This document shows positions 47,297-56,958 of a DNA stretch of 64,000 nucleotides, piece after piece (within the stretch, counting starts at the first letter, position 1; each line of letters begins with the position of its first letter). Source of the DNA: Synechococcus sp. CB0101. GTDB taxonomy: Bacteria; Cyanobacteriota; Cyanobacteriia; PCC-6307; Cyanobiaceae. Both the position numbers and the translations under genes were made by a program. Below the pieces are notes generated by a model. That model was given only the letters and a program-made list of their open reading frames with translations. It searched no databases and was not told the origin of the DNA. Location of the stretch: assembly GCF_000179235.2 (NCBI RefSeq), contig NZ_CP039373.1, forward strand, positions 1,829,860 through 1,893,859, in the 5' to 3' direction.

Positions 47297-48146
47297 ACCG
47301 TTGTAGGTGCTCCTCTAGCCCGTCGAGACTCAATAATGATATCCCCCCTTTTGTGACCCTTCCTAGCCCAGATGGTATGTCTCCGTAAAATGCATGTGTA
47401 ACATTTTGAGATAGGCACATTTGATAGAGAATCCACTGGTCTGGTGTGCATACTTCGCGGGCATTGTCTTGGCCAGAGCGCTGCATTTCGCTTAGTGCTA
47501 CTAGGCAGCTTGTGTATTTTTGCGGCTCGAGCACATCGAGAATTCTTTGTTGGGTAAATACTTGCGATATTCTTTCTCTTGTCGTTATTTTTGCTGCTAG
47601 CACTAGTCCAGTTGTCCTCGCCTGGTTGGTGATTGAGATATCGGTCGAGACTTTGATGCCAGCGCTCGTTGGGACGAATGACCCGTATGCAAATTCTGGG
47701 CCCAGCTTTTCGCCGATGAATACTCTTATGACTCTCTCGAAGAATGTGCCAGGTGTCTTCCTGCTTGATGGCGAGTATATATCAATAAAGATTGCGGCGG
47801 AGGTTGCGAGCGAGTAGATTGACGCGTTTGCTGACTCAGCGCTCTCCAGCCCAGATTTATTTTGTGGCCATGCGGCTGGTGATTGGTGCCTTGGGTCCCA
47901 AATCTCAATATTGATAGGCCTGCTCGTTTCGCCTCGGTTGTCTATTAGCAGATACTTCTTATTGCTGTATCTGCATTCTTTGAATGTTGCGCCCTCGATG
48001 GCCTTGCTGTGGCACTCGTTTGCTGTCCTCGTTATCGCGGAGAGCGCTTCCTGGTGATTTGCCTCTTTGATGTGGGTGTCTATGGCTTTAATTGCCGATT
48101 GGAGGTCCAAGTGCGATTGCTCGTCTTCATGCTTTGTAGCTCTCAA
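47259..48146 (-). CDS. Putative type II restriction endonuclease
   Basis: 295 residues, convergent with the C5 methyltransferase and overlapping its 3' end by 38 bp. TPGTFFERVIRVFIGEKLG and KVSTDISITN...LVLAAKITTRERISQVFTQQ fit a PD-(D/E)XK nuclease core (Asp in TDIS, Lys in AAK) as seen in several type II enzymes. The call depends on this pattern and on the pairing with a methylase. Confidence 0.75.
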   Translation of the reverse strand: MRATKHEDEQSHLDLQSAIKAIDTHIKEANHQEALSAITRTANECHSKAIEGATFKECRYSNKKYLLIDNRGETSRPINIEIWDPRHQSPAAWPQNKSGLESAESANASIYSLATSAAIFIDIYSPSSRKTPGTFFERVIRVFIGEKLGPEFAYGSFVPTSAGIKVSTDISITNQARTTGLVLAAKITTRERISQVFTQQRILDVLEPQKYTSCLVALSEMQRSGQDNAREVCTPDQWILYQMCLSQNVTHAFYGDIPSGLGRVTKGGISLLSLDGLEEHLQRFKQQAEAAQNQA

Positions 48147-48385
48147 TCGTGTCTCGGGCCATGGTCTCTCCAGCGGTTGCGGCCTGCCTAACGATTTCTT
48201 GTTGGATTGCTGCCCTGGTCCGTTTCCCTATGCCAATACCGCATAAAACCGCTCTTTCTCAATAGCCTCCGCCCAACCTCGCCCAAGCCACTCCCATAGC
48301 CATAGAAGTCTTCCCAGCTCTCCCCCGCAGCTTCTTCTGCCGCCCCGCCGAGCAGGTTGCCCCTGACCTCATTGGCTGCCTTCTG

Positions 48386-48934
48386 GTGAAACGCCAACCC
48401 GATGGCGCGTTGCTGTGGGGCGTGATTGTGGAAACAGAGGCGTATTCGCAGGAGGAGCCTGCTTGCCACGGCTACCGCCGCCGCTCACCAAGCAACGAAA
48501 CGCTCTTTGGTGAGCCTGGGCGTTTCTATGTGTATGTGAGCTACGGCATTCACCACTGCGTGAATGTGGTGACGCACCGGGCCGAGTGGGCCAATGGTGT
48601 GTTGCTGCGTGCCGTGGCGCTGCCGGATGAGCCCGAGCGGGTGGCTGCCGGACCGGCTTTGTTGGCGCGGCGATTTGCCATCGATCGCAGCCACGACAGG
48701 CGCCCTGTGGATCCGGCCGAAGGGCTGTGGCTGGCGCCGAAACCTGCAGCTCTCGCCGCCTGGGGGCCTGACAGCCTGGTGCAGACCACCCGCATCGGCA
48801 TCACGCAGGGGCAAGACCTGCCGTGGCGTTGGTATCTGCGGTCAAGCCGCAGCGTGAGCAAACGGGCCCGGGGCGATCGCTCACCGGCGCCGGCTGACGC
48901 TCTGCGCGTGGCCGCGCTGCCGATGGGCTTCTAG
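48386..48934 (+). CDS. mpg: 3-methyladenine DNA glycosylase, reconstituted at the right end of E2
   Basis: AAG/MPG family. The catalytic Glu lies in [20 protein letters not shown], then [20 protein letters not shown] and the DNA-binding C-terminal part ([20 protein letters not shown]). The enzyme excises alkylated purines. From 48386 (GTG) it has 182 residues, but coding similarity begins earlier, near 48300 ([20 protein letters not shown]), without any ATG, GTG or TTG after the stop at 48263. The N-terminal part is element-derived; the part after 48564 is host. Expression and start therefore depend on the element, and function is uncertain. Confidence 0.8.
   Translation: MKRQPDGALLWGVIVETEAYSQEEPACHGYRRRSPSNETLFGEPGRFYVYVSYGIHHCVNVVTHRAEWANGVLLRAVALPDEPERVAAGPALLARRFAIDRSHDRRPVDPAEGLWLAPKPAALAAWGPDSLVQTTRIGITQGQDLPWRWYLRSSRSVSKRARGDRSPAPADALRVAALPMGF
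48551..48564 (+). repeat. Attachment repeat 3 (right end of E2, inside mpg)
   Basis: CACCACTGCGTGAA inside the reconstituted mpg frame, followed by the native sequence TGTGGTGACG. Recombination with repeat 1 would remove both elements and restore the native gene. Confidence 0.8.
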
Positions 48935-48960
48935 CCTGAAGAAGACTCCTGCGGCCCACC

Positions 48961-49971
48961 TTGAGCGACTGGACTCACCGCCATGTGTTGGATCTGGCGG
49001 CCTTCTCGCTCGATGATTACGCCACGGTGTTGGAGTTGGCGCAGCGCTTTCGCGTGATGCCGAGCTCCGGTGCGCGCAAGCTGCCGGCGTTGCAGGGCCG
49101 GCTGGTCACCACCCTGTTTTTTGAGCCCAGCACCCGCACCCGCAGCAGCTTTGAGCTGGCGGCCAAGCGGCTCTCTGCTGATGTGCAGAGCTTCTCGCCC
49201 TCGTCGAGCTCGTTGAGCAAGGGCGAAAGCCTGCTCGATACGGTGCGCACCTATGTGGCTATGGGTGCCGATCTGCTGGTGGTGCGGCACCGCTGCACCG
49301 CTGTGCCGGCCTGCCTGGCCCGCGATCTGGATGCCAGCGGTGAGCGGGTGGCGGTACTCAATGGCGGCGATGGCCTGCACAGCCATCCCAGCCAGGGTCT
49401 GCTCGATTTGTTCACCCTGGCGCGTCAGTTCAACCCGGAGGCCCCAACCCCGGAAGCCCTGCGCGGCCGCCGCATCGTGATCGTGGGCGACATCCTCCAT
49501 TCCCGCGTGGCGCGCTCCAACCTCTGGGCGCTCACGGCTTGCGGTGCGGAGGTGGTGCTGTGCGGCCCGCCCACACTGCTGCCCGATGCCTTTGGTCAGT
49601 TCGTGGCAGCGCCGCCACCGGGGCAGGCCAGCGATCCAGTGGCCCGGCGATCAGCCATTCGGGTGGAGCGGGATTTCGATCGAGCGCTGCAAGGTGCCGA
49701 CGCGGTCATGACCTTGCGTCTCCAGCAGGAGCGCATGAACCAGAACCTGCTCACCAGCCTCGAGAGCTATCACCGCGCCTATGGCCTCACGCACGCACGC
49801 CTGGAGGCCTGCGGCGCTACCACTCCGGTGCTGCATCCCGGCCCTGTGAACCGGGGGGTGGAGATGAGCGGTGCCCTGCTCGACGATCTCCAACGCTCAC
49901 TCGTGGACCAACAGGTCACCAATGGCATCGCTGTGCGGATGGCGCTGCTCTATCTGATGGCGGCGAGCTGA
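48961..49971 (+). CDS. pyrB: Aspartate carbamoyltransferase catalytic subunit
   Basis: 336 residues. The carbamoyl-phosphate site [56 protein letters not shown] and [13 protein letters not shown] are all present. It catalyses the first committed step of pyrimidine synthesis. TTG at 48961 gives the conserved start [15 protein letters not shown]. It lies 26 bp after mpg. Confidence 0.95.
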   Translation: MSDWTHRHVLDLAAFSLDDYATVLELAQRFRVMPSSGARKLPALQGRLVTTLFFEPSTRTRSSFELAAKRLSADVQSFSPSSSSLSKGESLLDTVRTYVAMGADLLVVRHRCTAVPACLARDLDASGERVAVLNGGDGLHSHPSQGLLDLFTLARQFNPEAPTPEALRGRRIVIVGDILHSRVARSNLWALTACGAEVVLCGPPTLLPDAFGQFVAAPPPGQASDPVARRSAIRVERDFDRALQGADAVMTLRLQQERMNQNLLTSLESYHRAYGLTHARLEACGATTPVLHPGPVNRGVEMSGALLDDLQRSLVDQQVTNGIAVRMALLYLMAAS

Positions 49972-49977
49972 TCGCGC

Positions 49978-50325
49978 TTAGAGCAGCTTGAATCCCTCCA
50001 GCAGTAGCCCGTAGCAAAAGCCGATTCGGCTCATGTCGAGCAGTTCCAGCCCCAGGCGGTCGCCGCCGCGGCGGAGCAGGGGCTTGCGGGCTCGGATGGC
50101 CAGTTCCAGCAGCACCACGCAGATCAGCGCGGCTGGGGGATCCAGGAAAGCGCGTGCACCAATGATGGTGCTCACGGCATTGCCGAGGAAAAACGTGCTA
50201 AGCAGCACGATCAACAGCACGGAAAGCCGCCGCCAGGGATTACGGGCCCACTGCTCCAGCCGTGGCCAGGCACCACCGAGGCTCTGTTGAAGCCGGGTGC
50301 GCTGCAGTGGGCGGGAGCTGCTCAA
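49978..50325 (-). CDS. Ycf20 / DUF565 family membrane protein
   Basis: 115 residues with two or three membrane helices (LSVLLIVLLSTFFLGNAVST, ALICVVLLELAIRARKPLL) and the conserved C-terminal LDMSRIGFCYGLLLEGFKLL. These fit Ycf20/DUF565, found in cyanobacteria and plastids and linked in algae and plants to photoprotection. Convergent with pyrB, 6 bp apart. Confidence 0.8.
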   Translation of the reverse strand: MSSSRPLQRTRLQQSLGGAWPRLEQWARNPWRRLSVLLIVLLSTFFLGNAVSTIIGARAFLDPPAALICVVLLELAIRARKPLLRRGGDRLGLELLDMSRIGFCYGLLLEGFKLL

Positions 50326-50332
50326 TCAGCGC

Positions 50333-50530
50333 TCAGCTGTCGGCGTCTTTCTTACGGGATCCCTTGCCTTCCAGCAACTCCAGCAGCGCTTCCATCTGGG
50401 CCATCACACCGCGCACTTCGCCGGCCTCGGGCAGCAGGCCGTCGTCCATCACGCCCTGGTGCATCTCACGCAGCTCCTGGCGGATGTAACGCAGGTGGCT
50501 CACCACCTGCTCGCGCTTCGACTGCGACAT
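50333..50530 (-). CDS. Small conserved hypothetical protein
   Basis: 65 residues, helical and charged: MSQSKREQVVSHLRYIRQEL, GVMAQMEALLELLEGKGSRK. It is 7 bp upstream of ycf20 on the same strand. No family recognised. Confidence 0.65.
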   Translation of the reverse strand: MSQSKREQVVSHLRYIRQELREMHQGVMDDGLLPEAGEVRGVMAQMEALLELLEGKGSRKKDADS

Positions 50531-50645
50531 GCGTTCGACCGGGGACGGACTGATCTGTCCCTTTTACCGCATCGCCCTCTAGCAGAGACTGGGCCATGGT
50601 CAGCCTCACGAATCCCACAGCCCTCAGGCAAGGGGCCGCCAGGGC

Positions 50646-50807
50646 TCACTTTTGGCCGAATTGGGCTTTCGCCTCTTCATAAAAGGCTAAGTCGATCGCG
50701 TCGCGGCCGGCCTCTCTCGCCAGGGATTCGATGCGCTTGCGCACGGCCGGGCGGACAAAAAACGGAATCTCCTTGAGCTTGGCTTCGGCTTCAGGGTTCC
50801 AGTTCAT
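50646..50807 (-). CDS. Small PCP_red-like domain protein
   Basis: ATG 50807 gives 53 residues: MNWNPEAEAKLKEIPFFVRP, AVRKRIESLAREAGRDAIDL. This W...AE..L..IP.FVR..VR..IE..AR..G short domain is the one at the C-terminus of light-independent protochlorophyllide reductase ChlB and also occurs alone in cyanobacteria. Function of the stand-alone form is unknown. It lies beside tRNA-Ala. Confidence 0.75.
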   Translation of the reverse strand: MNWNPEAEAKLKEIPFFVRPAVRKRIESLAREAGRDAIDLAFYEEAKAQFGQK

Positions 50808-50837
50808 GGCTGCCGCAGCAGGGCCCAATCAGGTGGA

Positions 50838-50910
50838 TGGAGAATAGGGGACTCGAACCCCTGACCTCTGCGGTGCGATCGCAGCGCTCTACCAGCTGAG
50901 CTAATTCCCC
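50838..50910 (-). tRNA. tRNA-Ala (anticodon CGC)
   Basis: Minus strand: acceptor GGGGAAT pairs with ATTCTCC, D-arm TAGCTCAGCTGGTAGAGC, anticodon stem-loop CTGCG-ATCGCAC-CGCAG (anticodon CGC), T-arm CAGGGGTTCGAGTCCCCT. Discriminator A at 50838; CCA not encoded. Confidence 0.95.
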
Positions 50911-50988
50911 GGATGGGCCCCTGGTTGGGCACCGGCGAGAACTTATCAGTCTTTGCTGGTGGCGTTGTCGCCCGGTGTCTCTCCTCCC

Positions 50989-51204
50989 ATGCCCCAGTCC
51001 GCCGCCATCACGCCTGAGTTGATCGCCTCGCTGGATGAGGAGTCGGTGGCGGCGCTGGCTCGCCGTCTGGAAGACGACGACTACCCCAATCCGTTTGGTG
51101 GTTTGCAGGATTGGCACCTGCTGCGCGCCGTCGCCATCCATCGGCCTGAGCTGGCGCGGCCCTACGTGCACCTGGTGGACCAGGAACCCTTCGATGAGGA
51201 TTGA
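50989..51204 (+). CDS. DUF2555 family protein
   Basis: ATG 50989 gives 71 residues: SLDEESVAALARRLEDDDYP, NPFGGLQDWHLLRAVAIHRP and YVHLVDQEPFDED. This matches the cyanobacterial DUF2555 family, which commonly precedes coaBC. It overlaps the coaBC start by 11 bp, so they are coupled. Function unknown. Confidence 0.8.
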   Translation: MPQSAAITPELIASLDEESVAALARRLEDDDYPNPFGGLQDWHLLRAVAIHRPELARPYVHLVDQEPFDED

Positions 51205-52447
51205 GCAGCCGGAGGGCGCCGCTCTGGATCCGCTGGCGGGCCGGCGCATTCTGGTCGGCATCAGCGGCAGCATCGCTGCGGTGAAGCTGCCGTTGGTGGT
51301 GAGTGCCCTGGCCAAACGGGGTGCTCAGGTGCGCTGCGTCGTCACTCCCAGTGCGGCCCAGTTGGTGAGCCCTGTGGCCCTGGCCAGTCTCAGCCGCGAG
51401 CGCTGTTACCTCGATGCCGATCAATGGTGTCACACGGCGCCGCGCCCGCTGCACGTGGAGCTGGCGGAATGGGCTGAGCTGGTGCTGTTGGCGCCGCTCA
51501 GTGCCACCACGTTGGGGCGCTGGGTGCATGGGCTCGGCGACACCTTGCTCGCCTCCACCTTGTTGGCCACGGAGGCGCCGGTGCTGGCCGCCGCGGCGAT
51601 GAACACCGCCATGTGGGGGGCACCCGCCGTGGCCGCCAACTGGCAACAGCTGCAGCGCTATGAGCGTGTGCTGCCCCTGGGGCCTGCAGAGGGGCTGCTG
51701 GCCTGTGATCGCCAGGGCTCGGGGCGGATGGCAGACCCTGAGCTCTTGGTGTTGGCCCTGGAAAGCCTGGCCAGCTGGGGCTGGCAGCGCGATTGGCAGG
51801 GGCGCCGCTTGCTGGTGAGCGCCGGCCCCACGCGGGAATGGTTTGACCCAGCCCGCTGCATCAGCAATCCCAGTACAGGCCGGATGGGAGTGCTGCTGGC
51901 CCAGGCGGCGCGGCTTCGTGGTGCTGAGGTGGATCTGGTGCATGGCGCGCTCCAGCTGGACCCCTCCTGGTTGGAGGGCCTCAACCTCCATCCGATCGAT
52001 ACCGGTGCTCAGTTGCAGCGGGCGCTTGAACAGCTCCAGCCCCAGGCCGATGCCATTGCCATGGCGGCGGCGGTGGCCGACCATCGGCCGGCGCGCACGC
52101 TCAGCTACAAGCCCACAAAAGCCGAGCTGGACGCGGCGATGTGTGGGCCTTGGGAGCCTGTTCCGGACCTTCTGGTGGAGCTGGTGAGCCGGCGGCCAAC
52201 GGGCCAGCGGATTCTGGGCTTCGCCGCCCACAGCGGGGATGTGCTGCCGCAGGCCCAGGCGAAGTTCGCCCGCAAAGGTTGCGATCTGTTGTTTGCCAAT
52301 CCGATCGATCAGCCCGATGCCGGGTTTGGCAGCTCCACCAACCAGGGCTGGCTATTGGGGCCTGGTGATGCCGTGGAGCGGCTGGAGCCGATGGGCAAAT
52401 TGGCCCTGGCCCACCGGTTGATCACCGCTTTGGGGGCTGCGCTTTAA
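51194..52447 (+). CDS. coaBC: Bifunctional phosphopantothenoylcysteine decarboxylase/synthetase
   Basis: 417 residues. The CoaC part has the flavoprotein start GRRILVGISGSIAAVKLPLV, the PLSATTLGRW loop and the NTAMW catalytic segment. The CoaB part begins near LLVSAGPTREWFDPARCISN and has AMAAAVADHRPA. Together they make 4'-phosphopantetheine for coenzyme A. ATG 51194 is chosen by homology and overlap with DUF2555. Confidence 0.93.
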   Translation: MRIEQPEGAALDPLAGRRILVGISGSIAAVKLPLVVSALAKRGAQVRCVVTPSAAQLVSPVALASLSRERCYLDADQWCHTAPRPLHVELAEWAELVLLAPLSATTLGRWVHGLGDTLLASTLLATEAPVLAAAAMNTAMWGAPAVAANWQQLQRYERVLPLGPAEGLLACDRQGSGRMADPELLVLALESLASWGWQRDWQGRRLLVSAGPTREWFDPARCISNPSTGRMGVLLAQAARLRGAEVDLVHGALQLDPSWLEGLNLHPIDTGAQLQRALEQLQPQADAIAMAAAVADHRPARTLSYKPTKAELDAAMCGPWEPVPDLLVELVSRRPTGQRILGFAAHSGDVLPQAQAKFARKGCDLLFANPIDQPDAGFGSSTNQGWLLGPGDAVERLEPMGKLALAHRLITALGAAL

Positions 52448-52782
52448 GCCGCCAGGGCGGGGCCGGAGTCGCCGTTCTGCAGGAGGTCCATGAAGGTGCG
52501 CAGCTGCAGCCTGGGGATGTAGGGCCAGCCACCGCTCTTCTCCATGCCCTGCAAAAGGTTGAACAGGGCACCGCGATCAGCCGGAAGGCTGGCCCGGAAG
52601 GGGCCGTCTTGAATCGAGCGGTGCAACTCCTCCAGGCGGCGCAGCAGCAACAGCAGGGCTTCGGGCTCGCCATCCACTTCATCCGCCAGGGCCTGCAGGC
52701 TCAGAAGCTCGGCGCTGAGGCGGGCCTCCCAGTCGCCGGCCGCCAGGCTGCGGGTGGAATCGGTGGTACTGCCTTCGTTCAT
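52444..52782 (-). CDS. Conserved hypothetical protein between coaBC and psbO
   Basis: ATG 52782 gives 112 residues, mostly helical: LSAELLSLQALADEVDGEPE, ALLLLLRRLEELHRSIQDGP, and a C-terminal GWPYIPRLQLRTFMDLLQNG. No family recognised. It converges on coaBC (4-bp overlap) and is divergent from psbO. Confidence 0.65.
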   Translation of the reverse strand: MNEGSTTDSTRSLAAGDWEARLSAELLSLQALADEVDGEPEALLLLLRRLEELHRSIQDGPFRASLPADRGALFNLLQGMEKSGGWPYIPRLQLRTFMDLLQNGDSGPALAA

Positions 52783-52921
52783 TCGGTCGGGATCTGCGGC
52801 TCTCGCATACAGGTTGTTGAGAGCCGCGACATGGTACGCGGAATGGGCTTTTTGCACCGGTAGTATCCGCAGCGGGCGCACCCCATCCAGAGGTTTTCCC
52901 CTGTCAGACCGGCTTCTCCCC

Positions 52922-53743
52922 ATGCGTTTCCGTCCTCTGCTGGCCCTTGTGCTGGCGCTCTGCCTCACCCTTGTGACCGCCTGCAGTGGCGGCGCCAAGG
53001 CTGTTGATCGGGCCAACCTCACCTACGACGACATCCACAACACCGGTCTGGCCAACGACTGCCCGACCCTGCCGGATTCGGCTCGCGGTTCGATCAGCCT
53101 GGATGCGGGTGCGAAGTATCAGCTGCGTGAGATCTGCATGCACCCCTCTGAGGTTTATGTGAAGGGTGAACCCGCCAACAAGCGCGTGGAAGCTGAGTTC
53201 CAGCCCACCAAGATCCTGACTCGCTTCACCACCAGCCTCGACCAGGTGTATGGCGACCTGGCAGTGGTCGGCAATGGCATCAACTTCAAAGAGCAGGGCG
53301 GTATCGACTTCCAGATCGTGACCGTGCTGCTGCCCGGCGGTGAGGAGGTGCCCTTCACCTTCTCCAGCAAGGAGCTCGACGCCACCGCTGACGGCGCGGC
53401 GATCACCACCAGCACCGATCTGAACGGCAGCTACCGCGTTCCCAGCTACCGCACCTCCAACTTCCTGGATCCCAAGGGCCGTGCCCTTACCACCGGCGTG
53501 CAGTACGCCCAAGGTCTGGTGGCTCTCAATGGTCAAGACGACGAGCTCGCCCGCGAGAACAGCAAGCGCTACATCGACGGCACTGGCGAGATGAATCTCT
53601 CCATCACCAAGGTGGATGCTTCCACCGGTGAATTCGCCGGCGTGTTCACCGCCGTGCAGCCCTCCGATACCGACATGGGTAGCCACGATCCCCTCGATGT
53701 GAAGATCACCGGTCAGCTCTACGGCCGTCTGGAGAAGGCCTGA
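52922..53743 (+). CDS. psbO: Photosystem II manganese-stabilising protein PsbO
   Basis: 273 residues. The start MRFRPLLALVLALCLTLVTA is a signal peptide ending in VTAC, which looks like a lipobox. The mature part has LTYDDIHNTGLANDCPTLPD and the disulfide partner in REICMHPSEVYVKGEPANKR, then VTVLLPGGEEVPFTF, NFLDPKGRALTTGVQYA and QPSDTDMGSHDPLDVKITGQ. PsbO shields the Mn4CaO5 cluster on the lumenal side. ATG 52922 fits; longer open frame upstream is not homologous. A terminator follows. Confidence 0.96.
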   Translation: MRFRPLLALVLALCLTLVTACSGGAKAVDRANLTYDDIHNTGLANDCPTLPDSARGSISLDAGAKYQLREICMHPSEVYVKGEPANKRVEAEFQPTKILTRFTTSLDQVYGDLAVVGNGINFKEQGGIDFQIVTVLLPGGEEVPFTFSSKELDATADGAAITTSTDLNGSYRVPSYRTSNFLDPKGRALTTGVQYAQGLVALNGQDDELARENSKRYIDGTGEMNLSITKVDASTGEFAGVFTAVQPSDTDMGSHDPLDVKITGQLYGRLEKA

Positions 53744-53786
53744 TCCCCACGCTCAGCGTGATCTCGCATCGCTCTCTGACATCACG

Positions 53787-53811
53787 AGGGGCCTTCCGGG
53801 GCCCCTTTTTT
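53787..53811 (+). terminator. Rho-independent terminator of psbO
   Basis: GGGGCC (53788-53793), a 6-nt loop, GGCCCC (53800-53805), then six T residues. It lies 44 bp after the psbO stop. Confidence 0.85.
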
Positions 53812-53899
53812 CATGCCTTGACGGCCTGGAGCGTGGGGGATGTGAGCGGCGAGGCCTTGCTCTGGGAGAATCGTCCGCAACGATGAACCCCCTGCCGTC

Positions 53900-55066
53900 A
53901 TGACGAGCACCGTCGCCTCCTCCAAGGGCCTAATTGCACCCCACGGCGGCAGCCTGGTGGATCTGCGGGTTCCGGCCGAGCAGCGCGACGCGGCCAAGGC
54001 TGGTGTGGATCACGTGGTGGAGTGCTCCGACCGCAACGCCTGCGACGTGGAGCTGCTGATGGTGGGCGGCTTCTCGCCCCTGCGCGGCTTCATGCACCAG
54101 GAGGATTACCAGTCGGTGGTGGAGACCAACCGCACCACCAGCGGGCTGCTGTTCGGCCTGCCGATCGTGATGGACACCCAACGCGACGACATCTCGGTGG
54201 GCCACAAGCTGCTGCTCACCTACCGCGGCCAGGAGCTGGCGGTGATGACCGTGGAGAGCAAGTGGGAGCCCGATAAAGCGCGCGAGGCCGTGGGTTGCTA
54301 CGGCACCTCCTCACTCGAGCATCCCGCCGTGAAGATGATCGCCACCGAGCGCGGTCGTTATTACCTCGGCGGTGCCATCCAGGGCCTGGAGCTTCCGAAG
54401 CGCGTCTTCCCCTGCAAAACGCCGGCTGAAGTGCGCGCCAACCTGCCCGAGGGCCAGGACGTGGTGGCGTTCCAGTGCCGCAACCCCATCCACCGCGCCC
54501 ACTACGAGCTGTTCACCCGTGCGCTCGATGCCAGCAACGTGAGCGATCAGGGCGTGGTGCTGGTGCATCCCACCTGCGGCCCCACCCAGGACGACGACAT
54601 CTCCGGCGAAGTGCGCTTCCAGACCTATGAGCGCCTGGCCGCTGAGGTGAACAATCCCCGCATCCGCTGGGCCTACCTGCCCTACTCGATGCACATGGCT
54701 GGCCCCCGTGAGGCCCTGCAGCACATGATCATCCGCAAGAACTACGGCTGTACCCACTTCATCATTGGCCGCGACATGGCGGGCTGTAAGTCGTCGATCA
54801 GTGGCGACGACTTCTACGGCCCCTACCAGGCCCAAGACTTCGCCCGTGACAACGCCCCCGAGCTCGGCATGGAGACCGTGCCCTCGCTCAATCTCGTGTA
54901 CACCGAGGAGGAGGGCTACGTGACCGCCGAGCACGCCGATGCCCGCGGCTTGCATGTGAAGAAGCTGAGCGGCACCCAGTTCCGCAAGATGCTGCGCAGC
55001 GGCGAGGAGATCCCTGAGTGGTTCGCCTTCCGTAGCGTGGTCGAGGTTCTGCGGTCGGCTGCCTGA
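53900..55066 (+). CDS. sat: Sulfate adenylyltransferase (ATP sulfurylase)
   Basis: 388 residues. The HxxH nucleotide-binding motif lies in FQCRNPIHRAHYELFTRA, with HPTCGPTQDDDISGEVR and YGCTHFIIGRDMAGC further on. Sat activates sulfate to APS for assimilation. No APS-kinase domain is attached. ftsH follows 37 bp downstream. Confidence 0.95.
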   Translation: MTSTVASSKGLIAPHGGSLVDLRVPAEQRDAAKAGVDHVVECSDRNACDVELLMVGGFSPLRGFMHQEDYQSVVETNRTTSGLLFGLPIVMDTQRDDISVGHKLLLTYRGQELAVMTVESKWEPDKAREAVGCYGTSSLEHPAVKMIATERGRYYLGGAIQGLELPKRVFPCKTPAEVRANLPEGQDVVAFQCRNPIHRAHYELFTRALDASNVSDQGVVLVHPTCGPTQDDDISGEVRFQTYERLAAEVNNPRIRWAYLPYSMHMAGPREALQHMIIRKNYGCTHFIIGRDMAGCKSSISGDDFYGPYQAQDFARDNAPELGMETVPSLNLVYTEEEGYVTAEHADARGLHVKKLSGTQFRKMLRSGEEIPEWFAFRSVVEVLRSAA

Positions 55067-55103
55067 GGGCGGTTAACATTCCTTAATCACAGCGGAGATC
55101 CAA

Positions 55104-56948
<1,845 letters not shown>

Positions 56949-56958
56949 TCCCTCCGGC

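Larger units (their letters stand above)
42359..48564 (+). mobile_element. Integrative element E2 (intact integrase, restriction-modification cargo)
   Basis: A 6.2-kb unit between attachment repeats 2 and 3 with the same plan and orientation as E1: left-end repeats, intact tyrosine integrase, gp61-like zinc protein on the minus strand, divergent promoters with operators, two tiny overlapping genes, cargo, then a replacement mpg 5' half. Cargo is one unknown acidic protein, a C5 methyltransferase and a putative restriction enzyme. Its right end restores an open mpg frame with the host 3' half. Confidence 0.88.

Noticed and set aside
34911-48934. Prophage
   Set aside because: No terminase, portal, capsid, tail or lysis genes are present; element size (5.5-7 kb) is too small. 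Only the gp61-like ribbon and switch layout are phage-like.
52904-53686. 260-residue minus-strand frame
   Set aside because: Antisense to psbO with shadow-type composition.
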